Below, piece by piece: positions 1 to 6,261 of a stretch of DNA of 7,219 nt. The notes beneath the pieces are model-generated. The model made no database searches, was not told the origin of the DNA, and saw only the letters and a program-made list of their open reading frames with translations. Location: NCBI GenBank assembly GCA_030648135.1, contig JAUSIF010000012.1, positions 1-7,219 of the forward strand, read 5' to 3'. Every line of letters starts with the position of its first letter. Position 1 is the first letter of the stretch. A program made the translations under genes and the position numbers. Origin of the DNA: Xanthobacteraceae bacterium. Its GTDB lineage: Bacteria > Pseudomonadota > Alphaproteobacteria > Rhizobiales > Xanthobacteraceae.

Positions 1-1465
1 TCATGTCGGCCATCTGCGTCAGCGGCGAGAACTTGAGACCGAGCTCGTGCTGTGCGGACGCCACTTCGTGGTGGTGCTTTTCGACCTTGGCGCCCATGCG
101 CGCCAAGGCGCCGAGCATATCCGAGCGCATGTCCTGCGCCGAATCCTGCGGCGGCACCGGGAAATAGCCACCCTTGGTCAGGAAGTCGCGGTTCTTCTCG
201 AGATAGCCGAGCGCCTCGCGCAAGCTCCCGCACACGGTCGGGATTTTCTTCAACTCCTTCGGCGGCAGGTCGTACAGATCCTTGTCGACGGCCTGGCCCG
301 GATCGAGCTTGTTGGTGACGCCGTCGAGGCCCGCCATCAACATGGCCGCGAAGCCGAGATAGGGATTGCAGAGCGGGTCCGGGAAACGCACCTCGACGCG
401 CTTGCCCTTGGGCGAGGAGGCGAGCGGAATGCGGCAAGAGGCCGAGCGGTTGCGCACCGAATAGGCGAGCAGCACCGGCGCCTCGAAGCCAGGCACCAGC
501 CGTTTGTAGGAGTTCGTGGTCGGATTGGTGAAGGCGTTGATGGTGCGGGCGTGCTTCAGGATGCCGGCGATGTAGTGCAACGCGTTGTCGGAGAGGTCGG
601 CGTATTTGTTGCCGGCGAAGGTCGGCGTCGAGCCTTTCCAGATCGACTGGTGGCAGTGCATGCCGGAGCCGTTGTCGCCATAAACGGGCTTCGGCATGAA
701 AGTGGCGGTCTTGCCGTAGATATTGGCGACCATGTGGATGCAATATTTGTAGATCTGCATCTGGTCGGCCATCTTTACGAGCGGCGAGAATTTCATGCCG
801 AGCTCGTGCTGGGCGGCGCCCACCTCGTGGTGGTGCTTCTCGACGCCGACGCCCATCTTGGCCATGGCGCCGAGCATTTCGGAGCGCATGTCCTGCGCCG
901 AATCCTGCGGCGGCACCGGGAAATAGCCGCCCTTGGTGCGCATGCGGTGGCCGAGATTGCCGCCCTCGTACTCGGTGCCGGAATTGATCGGCAATTCGGT
1001 CGAGTCGATCCGGTAGCCGGTGTTGTAGGGATCGGAGGAGAAGCGCACGTCGTCGAACACGAAGAACTCGGCCTCGGGGCCGAAATAGGCGATGTCGCCG
1101 GCGCCGGTCGACTTCAGATAAGCGACCGCCTTCTTCGCGATCGAACGCGGATCGCGGGAATAGGGCTCGCCGGTCATGGGCTCGAGCACGTCGCACACCA
1201 CCGACAGCGTGGTCTCGGCGAAGAACGGATCGATGCAGGCAGTCTCCGGATCCGGCATCAGGTTCATGTCGGATTCGTGGATCGCCTTCCAGCCGGCGAT
1301 CGAGGAGCCGTCGAACATGACGCCCTCGGCGAAGGCATCCTGGTCGAACAAACTCACATCGAAGGTGACGTGTTGCCACTTTCCGCGCGGGTCGGTGAAG
1401 CGGCAGTCGACGTACTTGACGTCGTTGTCTTTCATCATCTTCAGGACTTCATTGGCGGTCTTCAT
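1..1465 (-). CDS. glnA: Glutamine synthetase type I, partial, with aberrant C-terminus
   Basis: Makes glutamine from glutamate, ammonia and ATP in the cytoplasm as a dodecamer; the main ammonia-assimilation enzyme. The start at 1465 is preceded by a purine-rich ribosome site (AGGGGGTAAGG), and the protein begins MKTANEVLKMMKDN, typical of the family. Visible GSI marks are FDGSSIAGW (51-59), metal-binding EAEFFVFD (131-138), NGSGMHCH (265-272), the NRSASCRIP region (339-347), RVEVRFPDP (356-364) and the adenylylation site DLYDLPP with Tyr398, so GlnE control is expected. Residues 1-433 are a normal GSI of about 469 aa. After K431-G432-G433, where VFDDDFIDSYIE-like sequence is expected, the frame continues with a second copy of the segment starting at residue 181 and stays open to the window edge (residue 488). 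The gene is downstream of glnB and probably cotranscribed with it. Identity is certain; integrity of the 3' part is doubtful. Confidence 0.95.
   Translation of the reverse strand, partial: MKTANEVLKMMKDNDVKYVDCRFTDPRGKWQHVTFDVSLFDQDAFAEGVMFDGSSIAGWKAIHESDMNLMPDPETACIDPFFAETTLSVVCDVLEPMTGEPYSRDPRSIAKKAVAYLKSTGAGDIAYFGPEAEFFVFDDVRFSSDPYNTGYRIDSTELPINSGTEYEGGNLGHRMRTKGGYFPVPPQDSAQDMRSEMLGAMAKMGVGVEKHHHEVGAAQHELGMKFSPLVKMADQMQIYKYCIHMVANIYGKTATFMPKPVYGDNGSGMHCHQSIWKGSTPTFAGNKYADLSDNALHYIAGILKHARTINAFTNPTTNSYKRLVPGFEAPVLLAYSVRNRSASCRIPLASSPKGKRVEVRFPDPLCNPYLGFAAMLMAGLDGVTNKLDPGQAVDKDLYDLPPKELKKIPTVCGSLREALGYLEKNRDFLTKGGYFPVPPQDSAQDMRSDMLGALARMGAKVEKHHHEVASAQHELGLKFSPLTQMADM
5..178 (-). repeat. Diverged second copy of the central glnA segment
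   Basis: This 174-bp stretch aligns without gaps to 764-937 at a fixed offset of 759 bp. I count about 28 mismatches, or roughly 84% identity. The encoded residues (KGGYFPVPPQDSAQDMRSDM and on through HHHEVASAQHELGLKF to MAD) match the first copy with about 11 substitutions, all plausible for a functional GSI (E to D, M to L, K to R). Positions 123-169 are identical to 882-928 over 47 bp. The divergence shows it is not a fresh copy of the neighbouring segment; it looks like a different glnA homologue joined in frame. Confidence 0.9.
764..937 (-). repeat. Original copy of the repeated glnA segment
   Basis: This is the normally placed central part of glnA, encoding residues 177-234. It includes KHHHEV (210-215) and the QHELGMKF stretch (219-226), which contribute active-site and metal-ligand residues in GSI. 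It is the counterpart of the second copy at 5-178, 759 bp away in the same orientation. Confidence 0.9.
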
Positions 1466-1491
1466 TGAACCTTACCCCCTCTGCTTCAATC

Positions 1492-1505
1492 CCTCGGGCC
1501 CGAGG
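1492..1505. repeat. Perfect 14-bp palindrome between glnB and glnA
   Basis: CCTCGGGCCCGAGG is a complete palindrome in the 67-bp gap between the glnB stop and the glnA start. On the glnBA transcript it could only fold with a few unpaired central bases, giving a short GC-rich stem about 27 nt before the glnA AUG. No T-tract follows, so it is not a standard intrinsic terminator. A processing, stability or partial-attenuation element that sets the glnB:glnA ratio is possible but unproven. Confidence 0.5.
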
Positions 1506-1532
1506 TGATGTGAAAAAATCGTACAAGTCCGT

Positions 1533-1871
1533 TCAGACGGCGTCGATTCCCGTTTCGCCGGTGCGGATACGGACCACTTCCTCGACATTCGAAACGAAAA
1601 TCTTACCGTCGCCAATGCGGCCAGTTTGCGCGGCGCGGCGGATCGCTTCGATGGCCTTCTCCACCATATCGTCGCCGAGGACGACCTCGATCTTCACCTT
1701 GGGCAGGAAATCGACCACATATTCGGCGCCGCGATAAAGCTCGGTATGGCCTTTCTGGCGCCCGAAGCCCTTGGCCTCGGTGACGGTAATACCCTGGAGT
1801 CCGGCTTCCTGCAGCGCCTCCTTCACTTCATCGAGCTTGAAGGGCTTGATGATGGCCTCGATCTTCTTCAT
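1533..1871 (-). CDS. glnB: Nitrogen regulatory protein PII
   Basis: Cytoplasmic trimeric signal protein that senses 2-oxoglutarate, ATP/ADP and, through uridylylation by GlnD, glutamine. It controls GlnE (adenylylation of GlnA) and NtrB/NtrC. The 112-aa length is exactly that of the family. Visible features are the start MKKIEAIIKPFKLDEVKEAL, the T-loop with the uridylylation site Tyr51 in RGAEYVVDFLPK, the ATP-binding B-loop region TGRIGDGKIFV (88-98), and RIRTGE near the end. GAGGAA lies just before the ATG as ribosome site. It is first gene of the glnB-glnA unit and sits behind a sigma54-like promoter. The pairing with glnA argues for GlnB rather than GlnK, which is usually beside amtB. 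Confidence 0.97.
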   Translation of the reverse strand: MKKIEAIIKPFKLDEVKEALQEAGLQGITVTEAKGFGRQKGHTELYRGAEYVVDFLPKVKIEVVLGDDMVEKAIEAIRRAAQTGRIGDGKIFVSNVEEVVRIRTGETGIDAV

Positions 1872-1928
1872 TGCGTTTCCTCATTGGCTCATCGTCCCGC
1901 CCAATGCCGCTGATCCCGGGCTGGGGTA

Positions 1929-1943
1929 GCAGGTCCCGTGCCA
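1929..1943 (-). promoter_or_regulatory. Sigma54 (-24/-12) promoter for glnB-glnA
   Basis: On the minus strand this reads TGGCACGGGACCTGC. The family consensus is TGGCAC-N5-TTGC, so it matches at 9 of 10 defined positions with correct spacing of the invariant GG and GC. It predicts transcription starting near 1917 and a 46-nt leader before the glnB ATG. Sigma54/NtrC control of glnBA is well established in rhizobia and Azospirillum, so position and context both support it. Confidence 0.75.
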
Positions 1944-2047
1944 TCTTCCGGCGGTCGGAAAGTTCATTCTTATTCAAGGTATTGAGGCGGAAACCAGAGG
2001 CCTCGGCGTGGACGGACAGCGCTGTATGCCCGGCTTTTGTGCATGCC

Positions 2048-2062
2048 GCATAAGGAATATGC
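2048..2062. promoter_or_regulatory. NtrC-like dyad upstream of glnB
   Basis: GCATAAGGAATATGC has perfect 5-bp arms (GCATA/TATGC) and the 15-bp GCAY-N7-RTGC geometry of NtrC sites (enteric type GCAC-N7-GTGC). Its centre is about 138 bp upstream of the transcript start predicted from the sigma54 promoter, a normal enhancer distance. It matches the family only in layout, with T for C in the fourth position of each arm, so assignment to NtrC is an inference. It lies equally close to nnr. Confidence 0.4.
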
Positions 2063-2193
2063 AAGCGCATCCGGAGCCCGGAGGGAATGACTTGGTCGAA
2101 TATGGCAAAGCTTCCGGTTGAGAATGGAACCAGTGAGGTAGCGTCCGGCGTCCGACCCAAAGGCGACCCAGGCGAAGGAACGCAGGTTAGCCC

Positions 2194-3699
2194 ATGCACG
2201 AGCTCCTGACCCCGGCCGAAATGGCGGATGCCGACCGGCGCACCATCGCCGCCGGCACGCCCGGCAGTGCGCTCATGGAACGTGCCGGCCGCGCGGTGGC
2301 CGAAGCCGTGGCCGCGCGCCATCCGCTCGGCACGCGCATCATGGTCGCCTGCGGGCCCGGCAACAACGGCGGCGATGGGTTTGTCGCCGCCCGTATTCTG
2401 CGCGAGCGCGGCTATCGGGTGCGTGTGCTCTTGTTGGGGTCGCGCGAGGCGCTCAAAGGCGATGCGGCCGAAGCCGCCAAGCTCTGGCCGGAGCCGGTCG
2501 AACGCATCTCGGCGGCGGCGCTCGCCGATGCCGGCGTCATTGTCGACGCGCTGTTCGGCGCCGGGCTCGCGCGCGACCTCGAAGGCGAGGCAAAGGCCGC
2601 GGTCGAAACCGTAGCCGCGGCGAAGGTTCCGATCGTCGCCGTGGATCTGCCCAGCGGCATCGATGGCGCGACTGGGAAAGTGCGCGGCGCCGCCGTCAAG
2701 GCCGTCGCGACCGTCACCTTCTGCCGCCGCAAGCCGGGACATTTGCTCCTGCCGGGGCGGCTCCATGCCGGACAGATCGAGATCGCCGACATCGGAATTT
2801 CCGACGCGACCGTCGCTGCCATCAAGCCCAAGACTTTCGCCAACGAGCCGGTGCTGTGGCGCCGTTTGTTTCCGGTGCCGCGCCTGGACGGCCACAAATA
2901 CGATCGCGGCCATGCGGTGGTGGTGAGCGGGCCTGCCCATGCCACCGGGGCGGCGCGGCTCTCGGCGCGCGCGGCGCTGCGCGCGGGCGCGGGGCTGGTG
3001 ACGGTGGCGGCGCCGAAGGCGGCGCTGCCGGTGCTGGCCGCGAGCCTCACCGCCGTGATGGTGCGGGACGTGAAGGGAGCACACGGCCTCACGAAGCTCT
3101 TGGCCGATTCACGGTTCAATGCCGTGCTGCTCGGGCCCGGGCAGGGGGTCGGCGCCGCCACGGGGGCCATGGTCGTGGCGGCGGCGAAGGCGAAGCGGCT
3201 GCTCGTGCTCGATGCCGACGCGCTGTCGAGTTTTTCCGAGTCGATTGAATCGCTTAAGCGGGCACTCTCATCCGCCGCCGCAGCCGTGCTCACGCCGCAC
3301 GAGGGCGAGTTCAAGCGTCTGTTCAGCCGAGACTCGCAAATCCTTCGCCAGGAATCCAAAGTCGAAAGAGTAAGATTATCCGCTGCCCGCCTTGGCGCAG
3401 TGGTGCTGCTCAAGGGGCCGGACACGGTGGTGGCCGCGCCCGACGGCCGTGCCGCCATCGCCGCCAATGGGCCGCCGTGGCTGGCGACGGCGGGTTCTGG
3501 GGACGTGCTCTCGGGGTTGGTGGTCGGGCTGCTCGCGCAAGGCATGCCGGCCTTCGAGGCCGCCTGTGCGGCGGTATGGCTGCATGGGGAATGCGGGCAG
3601 GAAATCGGCCCCGGCTTGATCGCGGAAGACCTCTCGGAAGCCTTGCCGCGGGTGCTGCGGCGACTGCTCGATTTAAATGGTCGCAGCTCTAGCGCGTGA
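2194..3699 (+). CDS. nnr: Bifunctional NAD(P)H-hydrate repair enzyme (epimerase + ADP-dependent dehydratase)
   Basis: Repairs hydrated NADH and NADPH. The N-terminal YjeF_N domain interconverts the R and S epimers; the C-terminal ribokinase-fold domain dehydrates the S form using ADP. The 501-aa length fits the fused bacterial Nnr. Epimerase marks are GPGNNGGDGF (54-63), VDALFGAGL (117-125) and VDLPSGIDG (150-158). Dehydratase marks are GHKYDRGH (233-240), the Ala-rich GAARLSARAALRAGAGLVTV (252-271), LLGPGQG (312-318), LDADAL (339-344), TPHEGEFKRLF (367-377) and AGSGDVLSG (433-441), which holds the catalytic Asp437. The start begins MHELLTPAEMADADRRTIAAG, as expected for the family. The ribosome site is modest (CAGG, and GAAGGA further up). 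A rare-codon patch lies at residues 392-395. The gene is divergent from glnB and ends 85 bp before tRNA-Leu. Confidence 0.96.
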   Translation: MHELLTPAEMADADRRTIAAGTPGSALMERAGRAVAEAVAARHPLGTRIMVACGPGNNGGDGFVAARILRERGYRVRVLLLGSREALKGDAAEAAKLWPEPVERISAAALADAGVIVDALFGAGLARDLEGEAKAAVETVAAAKVPIVAVDLPSGIDGATGKVRGAAVKAVATVTFCRRKPGHLLLPGRLHAGQIEIADIGISDATVAAIKPKTFANEPVLWRRLFPVPRLDGHKYDRGHAVVVSGPAHATGAARLSARAALRAGAGLVTVAAPKAALPVLAASLTAVMVRDVKGAHGLTKLLADSRFNAVLLGPGQGVGAATGAMVVAAAKAKRLLVLDADALSSFSESIESLKRALSSAAAAVLTPHEGEFKRLFSRDSQILRQESKVERVRLSAARLGAVVLLKGPDTVVAAPDGRAAIAANGPPWLATAGSGDVLSGLVVGLLAQGMPAFEAACAAVWLHGECGQEIGPGLIAEDLSEALPRVLRRLLDLNGRSSSA

Positions 3700-3715
3700 G
3701 GCCGGACCCCCTTTG

Positions 3716-3743
3716 TTGCTCCGCCACCTCGGCATGCTATAGA
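3716..3743 (+). promoter_or_regulatory. Probable housekeeping promoter for tRNA-Leu and possibly tig
   Basis: TTGCTC (3716-3721) and TATAGA (3738-3743) are separated by 16 bp. The -10 matches the TATAAT consensus at 4 of 6 positions and the -35 begins with the key TTG. An alternative -35, TTGTTG at 3713, would give 19 bp. The predicted start near 3750 leaves a leader of about 35 nt before the mature tRNA. Confidence 0.5.
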
Positions 3744-3772
3744 CCCGTTACGGCCGGTGCCGGTCCTGCGGC

Positions 3773-3789
3773 CCCGCGCATCACGCGGG
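3773..3789 (+). other. Leader hairpin overlapping the tRNA acceptor strand
   Basis: CCCGCG (3773-3778) is perfectly complementary to CGCGGG (3784-3789), leaving a 5-nt loop CATCA. The 3' arm includes the first five bases of the mature tRNA, so this stem and the acceptor stem cannot form together. It could affect RNase P processing or tRNA folding, or be an incidental result of high GC. Confidence 0.4.
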
Positions 3790-3869
3790 CGTGGCGGAAT
3801 TGGTAGACGCGCGGGATTTAGGTTCCCGTGACGAAAGTCGTGGGGGTTCGAGTCCCTCCGCCCGCACCA
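3785..3869 (+). tRNA. tRNA-Leu (anticodon UAG)
   Basis: Complete 85-nt class II tRNA with encoded CCA. The acceptor arms GCGGGCG and CGCCCGC pair over 7 bp. The anticodon stem CGGGA/TCCCG encloses loop TTTAGGT, giving anticodon TAG, which reads CUA and other CUN leucine codons. The long variable arm has a GAC-GAAA-GTC stem. The T arm is GGGGG-TTCGAGT-CCCTC. The tig start codon follows 54 nt later with no terminator between them, so the two may share a primary transcript. Confidence 0.97.
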
Positions 3870-3923
3870 TCTCCGCGCCGGTCGGCACGACCAGACAATT
3901 TGGGCAGCAAGGCGCATGTAACC

Positions 3924-5348
3924 ATGCAAGTGACCGAAACCCTCGCCGAGGGGCTGAAGCGCGAATACCAGGTGGTGCTGCCGCTCGCCGAGCTGGACGC
4001 GCGGGCGAGCGAGCGCCTATCCGCCATCAAGGATCGCGTGCGCCTCGACGGCTTCCGCCCCGGCAAGGTGCCGCTGCCGCACCTGAAGCGGGTCTATGGC
4101 CGTGCCGTCATGGGCGAGGTGATCGAACAGGCGATCAGCGAAGTGAACAGCAAGATCGTGAGCGACGGCGGCTTCAGGCTCGCCATCGAGCCGCGCATCA
4201 CGCTCGCCTCCAAGGGGGAGGAGGCGGTCAACAAGGTGATGGAGGGGCAGGGCGATCTCGCCTATACCGTCGCGCTCGAACTCTTGCCCAAGATCGAACT
4301 CGCCGATTTTAAGAGCATCAAGCTTGAGCGCCCGGTGGCCGAGACGACCGAGGCTGAGGTCGACGAGGCGGTCGCCAAGATCGCCGAGGCGAACCGCCCG
4401 TTTGCGGACAAGGACGGCAAGGCGGAGAAAGGCGACCGCATCGTGGTCTCCTTCCGCGGCACCATCGACGGTAAGACCTTCGAAGGCGGCTCGGCCGAGG
4501 AAGTTCCGATCGTGATCGGAGCCGGCCAGTTCATTCCGGGCTTCGAGGAGCAACTGGTCGGCATCGAAAAGGGCGAGACCCGGACGCTCAAGGTCACCTT
4601 TCCGAAAAACTATCTCGCCGAACATCTGGCGGGCAAAGAGGCGCAATTCGAGGTGACGGTGAAGAACCTCGCCGGGCCGACCGCGATCGCCATCAACGAC
4701 GTCTTTGCCAAGACCCTGGGTCTCGATTCGCTGGCCAAGCTCAAGCTCCAGGTGCGGGAGCGGATCGAGCGCGGAAACGCCGCCGTATCGCGCGCCAAGC
4801 TCAAGCGCGGGCTCTTGGACGCGCTCGACGAGCGCCACAAGTTCGAGGTTCCGCCCTCGCTGGTGGAGCAGGAATTCAACGGCATTTGGCAGACGGTCAC
4901 CAAGGAGATGGAAACCCAAGGCGGCAGCTTCGCCGACGAGGATACGACCGAAGCGGAGGCGCGCGCGGAATACCGCCAGATCGCCGAGCGCCGCGTGCGG
5001 CTGGGCCTGGTCCTCGCCGAAGTCGGCGAGAAGAACTCGATCACGGTGAGCGACGACGAGCTGACGCGTGCCGCGCTCGAGCGCGCCCGTCAGTACCGCG
5101 GACAGGAGCAACAGGCTTTTGAGCAAATCCGACGTGATCCCGCGATGATGGCCACGCTGCGCGCTCCCGTCTTCGAGGAAAAGGTGGTCGATTTCCTGCT
5201 CGAGCTCGCGTCCGTCACCAACAAGCCGGTGAGCCGCGAGCAACTGTTCTCCGACGAGGAGCACTACGGCGAGGACAGCGACAGCCAGAAAGACAAGGGC
5301 AAGAAAAGCCGCAAGAGTGCCAAAGTCGGCAAAGCGAGCAAGGGCTGA
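3924..5348 (+). CDS. tig: Trigger factor, ribosome-associated chaperone and prolyl isomerase
   Basis: Binds ribosomal protein L23 at the exit tunnel and holds nascent chains. The 474 aa divide into the ribosome-binding N domain with signature GFRPGKVP (43-50), an FKBP-type isomerase domain at about 160-250 (KGDRIVVSFRGTIDG, then GAGQFIPGFEEQLVG), and the C-terminal chaperone arms to about 440. I chose the ATG at 3924 because the protein then begins MQVTETLAEGLKREYQVVLP, as in the family. The reading frame extends upstream to 3828, but that part overlaps the tRNA. AAGG at 3909-3912 is 11 nt before this ATG, and an ATG-TAA minimal ORF lies between them (3916-3921). The tail (444-474) is first acidic, then lysine-rich, and probably disordered. 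It heads the tig-clpP-clpX block. Confidence 0.97.
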   Translation: MQVTETLAEGLKREYQVVLPLAELDARASERLSAIKDRVRLDGFRPGKVPLPHLKRVYGRAVMGEVIEQAISEVNSKIVSDGGFRLAIEPRITLASKGEEAVNKVMEGQGDLAYTVALELLPKIELADFKSIKLERPVAETTEAEVDEAVAKIAEANRPFADKDGKAEKGDRIVVSFRGTIDGKTFEGGSAEEVPIVIGAGQFIPGFEEQLVGIEKGETRTLKVTFPKNYLAEHLAGKEAQFEVTVKNLAGPTAIAINDVFAKTLGLDSLAKLKLQVRERIERGNAAVSRAKLKRGLLDALDERHKFEVPPSLVEQEFNGIWQTVTKEMETQGGSFADEDTTEAEARAEYRQIAERRVRLGLVLAEVGEKNSITVSDDELTRAALERARQYRGQEQQAFEQIRRDPAMMATLRAPVFEEKVVDFLLELASVTNKPVSREQLFSDEEHYGEDSDSQKDKGKKSRKSAKVGKASKG

Positions 5349-5427
5349 AGTCCGCGCGCCGTCCGGCTCTGCCGATCGGTTATGCTAGCCTCAGACGATT
5401 CGTGCAGACCGGCACGGAGGAACGATC

Positions 5428-6060
5428 ATGCGTGACCCGCAAGACACCTACGCCAATTATCTCGTGCCCATGGTCGTCGAGCAGACCAACCGCGGCGAGC
5501 GCGCCTACGACATCTATTCGCGGCTGTTGAAGGAGCGGATCATCTTCATCACCGGCCCGATCGAGGACGGCATGGCGTCGCTGATCGTGGCCCAGCTCCT
5601 GTTTCTGGAGGCGGAGAATCCCAAGAAGGAAATCTCCATCTACATCAACTCGCCGGGAGGCATGGTGACCTCGGGGCTCGCGATCTACGACACCATGCAG
5701 TTCATCCGGCCCGGGATCTCGACGCTATGCGTCGGCCAAGCGGCCTCGATGGGCTCGCTGATCTTGGCGGCGGGCTCCAAGGGCATCCGTTATTCGCTGC
5801 CGAACGCGCGCATCATGCTGCACCAGCCCTCGGGCGGCTTCCAGGGCCAGGCCACCGACATCATGCTGCACGCGGCTGAAATTCTTGCGCTCAAGAAACG
5901 GCTGAACGACATCTATGTGAGGCACACCGGTCAGCCGCTGAAGACGATCGAGGAAGCGCTCGAGCGCGACAAATTCCTGACCCCCGAAGGGGCCAAGGAA
6001 TTCGGCATTGTCGATGCGGTGATCGACAAGCGGCCGGTCGAGGATGCCGTCAAGGCGTGA
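5428..6060 (+). CDS. clpP: ATP-dependent Clp protease proteolytic subunit
   Basis: Serine peptidase forming the 14-subunit barrel that degrades proteins unfolded and fed in by ClpX or ClpA. The length (210 aa) is normal. The catalytic triad is intact: Ser107 in GQAASMGS, His132 in MLHQPSGG and Asp181 in ERDKF. SPGGMVTSGLAIYDTMQ (75-91) is typical. A strong ribosome site, GGAGGA, sits 6 nt before the ATG. It follows tig after 79 bp with no clear terminator, so read-through from tig is plausible. TATGCT at 5381-5386 could be a -10 element, but I see no matching -35. No sigma32-type promoter is apparent. The short N-terminal segment before YLVPMVVEQT is presumably the processed propeptide. Confidence 0.98.
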   Translation: MRDPQDTYANYLVPMVVEQTNRGERAYDIYSRLLKERIIFITGPIEDGMASLIVAQLLFLEAENPKKEISIYINSPGGMVTSGLAIYDTMQFIRPGISTLCVGQAASMGSLILAAGSKGIRYSLPNARIMLHQPSGGFQGQATDIMLHAAEILALKKRLNDIYVRHTGQPLKTIEEALERDKFLTPEGAKEFGIVDAVIDKRPVEDAVKA

Positions 6061-6110
6061 GCCGGCCGGGATCGCAATCTCGAATCGCTGCGCGGATGGA
6101 TTCGGCCGGC
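6061..6110 (+). repeat. Inverted repeat immediately after clpP
   Basis: GCCGGCCG (6061-6068) is perfectly complementary to CGGCCGGC (6103-6110), with a 34-nt spacer. It starts at the base after the clpP stop codon. There is no following T-run and the loop is long, so it is a possible 3'-end stabilising or Rho-related structure rather than a standard intrinsic terminator. Confidence 0.35.
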
Positions 6111-6261
6111 GTCGGATGCGGCGGTTGCGGCTCTTGAACGCACACAGCTGTGATCAAGCACAGGAGCGGGTTTTCCGCCCGGGCCCAGGCGTGATATCTG
6201 ATTTTAGCCTGATTCTGAATATTTCCTCACACCGGCGCTTTCCAAGCCAGCTTGATACGGA

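Larger units (their letters stand above)
1872..2193. other. Divergent intergenic region glnB / nnr
   Basis: This 322-bp region separates minus-strand glnB from plus-strand nnr. It contains the sigma54 promoter (1929-1943) and the NtrC-like dyad (2048-2062). Beside the -24 element there is a short dyad, TTCCG-N5-CGGAA (1946-1960). The part nearer nnr (2063-2193) shows no promoter I can defend. I see no convincing small gene. Confidence 0.6.

Noticed and set aside
47..1468. 473-aa plus-strand open frame opposite glnA
   Set aside because: It is the antisense shadow of glnA. High GC leaves long open antisense frames; the peptide is His/Arg/Gly-rich, repeats with the glnA duplication, and resembles no family.
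3828..3923. Upstream extension of the tig frame (32 extra residues)
   Set aside because: It would start inside the tRNA anticodon and variable arms, and trigger factor proteins begin at the MQVTET-type start at 3924.
2412..3929. 505-aa minus-strand open frame across nnr and the tRNA
   Set aside because: It is antisense to a clear nnr gene and runs through the tRNA; Ser/Ala/Pro/Arg-rich composition is typical of a GC shadow.
4017..5264. 415-aa minus-strand open frame opposite tig
   Set aside because: Antisense shadow of trigger factor with no family motif or credible ribosome site.
6133..6138. CTTGAA as a heat-shock (RpoH) -35 for clpX
   Set aside because: No matching -10 is found at 13-18 bp downstream; the hexamer alone is not enough.
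6161..6180. GCGG-GTTTT-CCGC as an intrinsic terminator of clpP
   Set aside because: The stem is only 4 bp and the T-run is in the loop, not after the stem.
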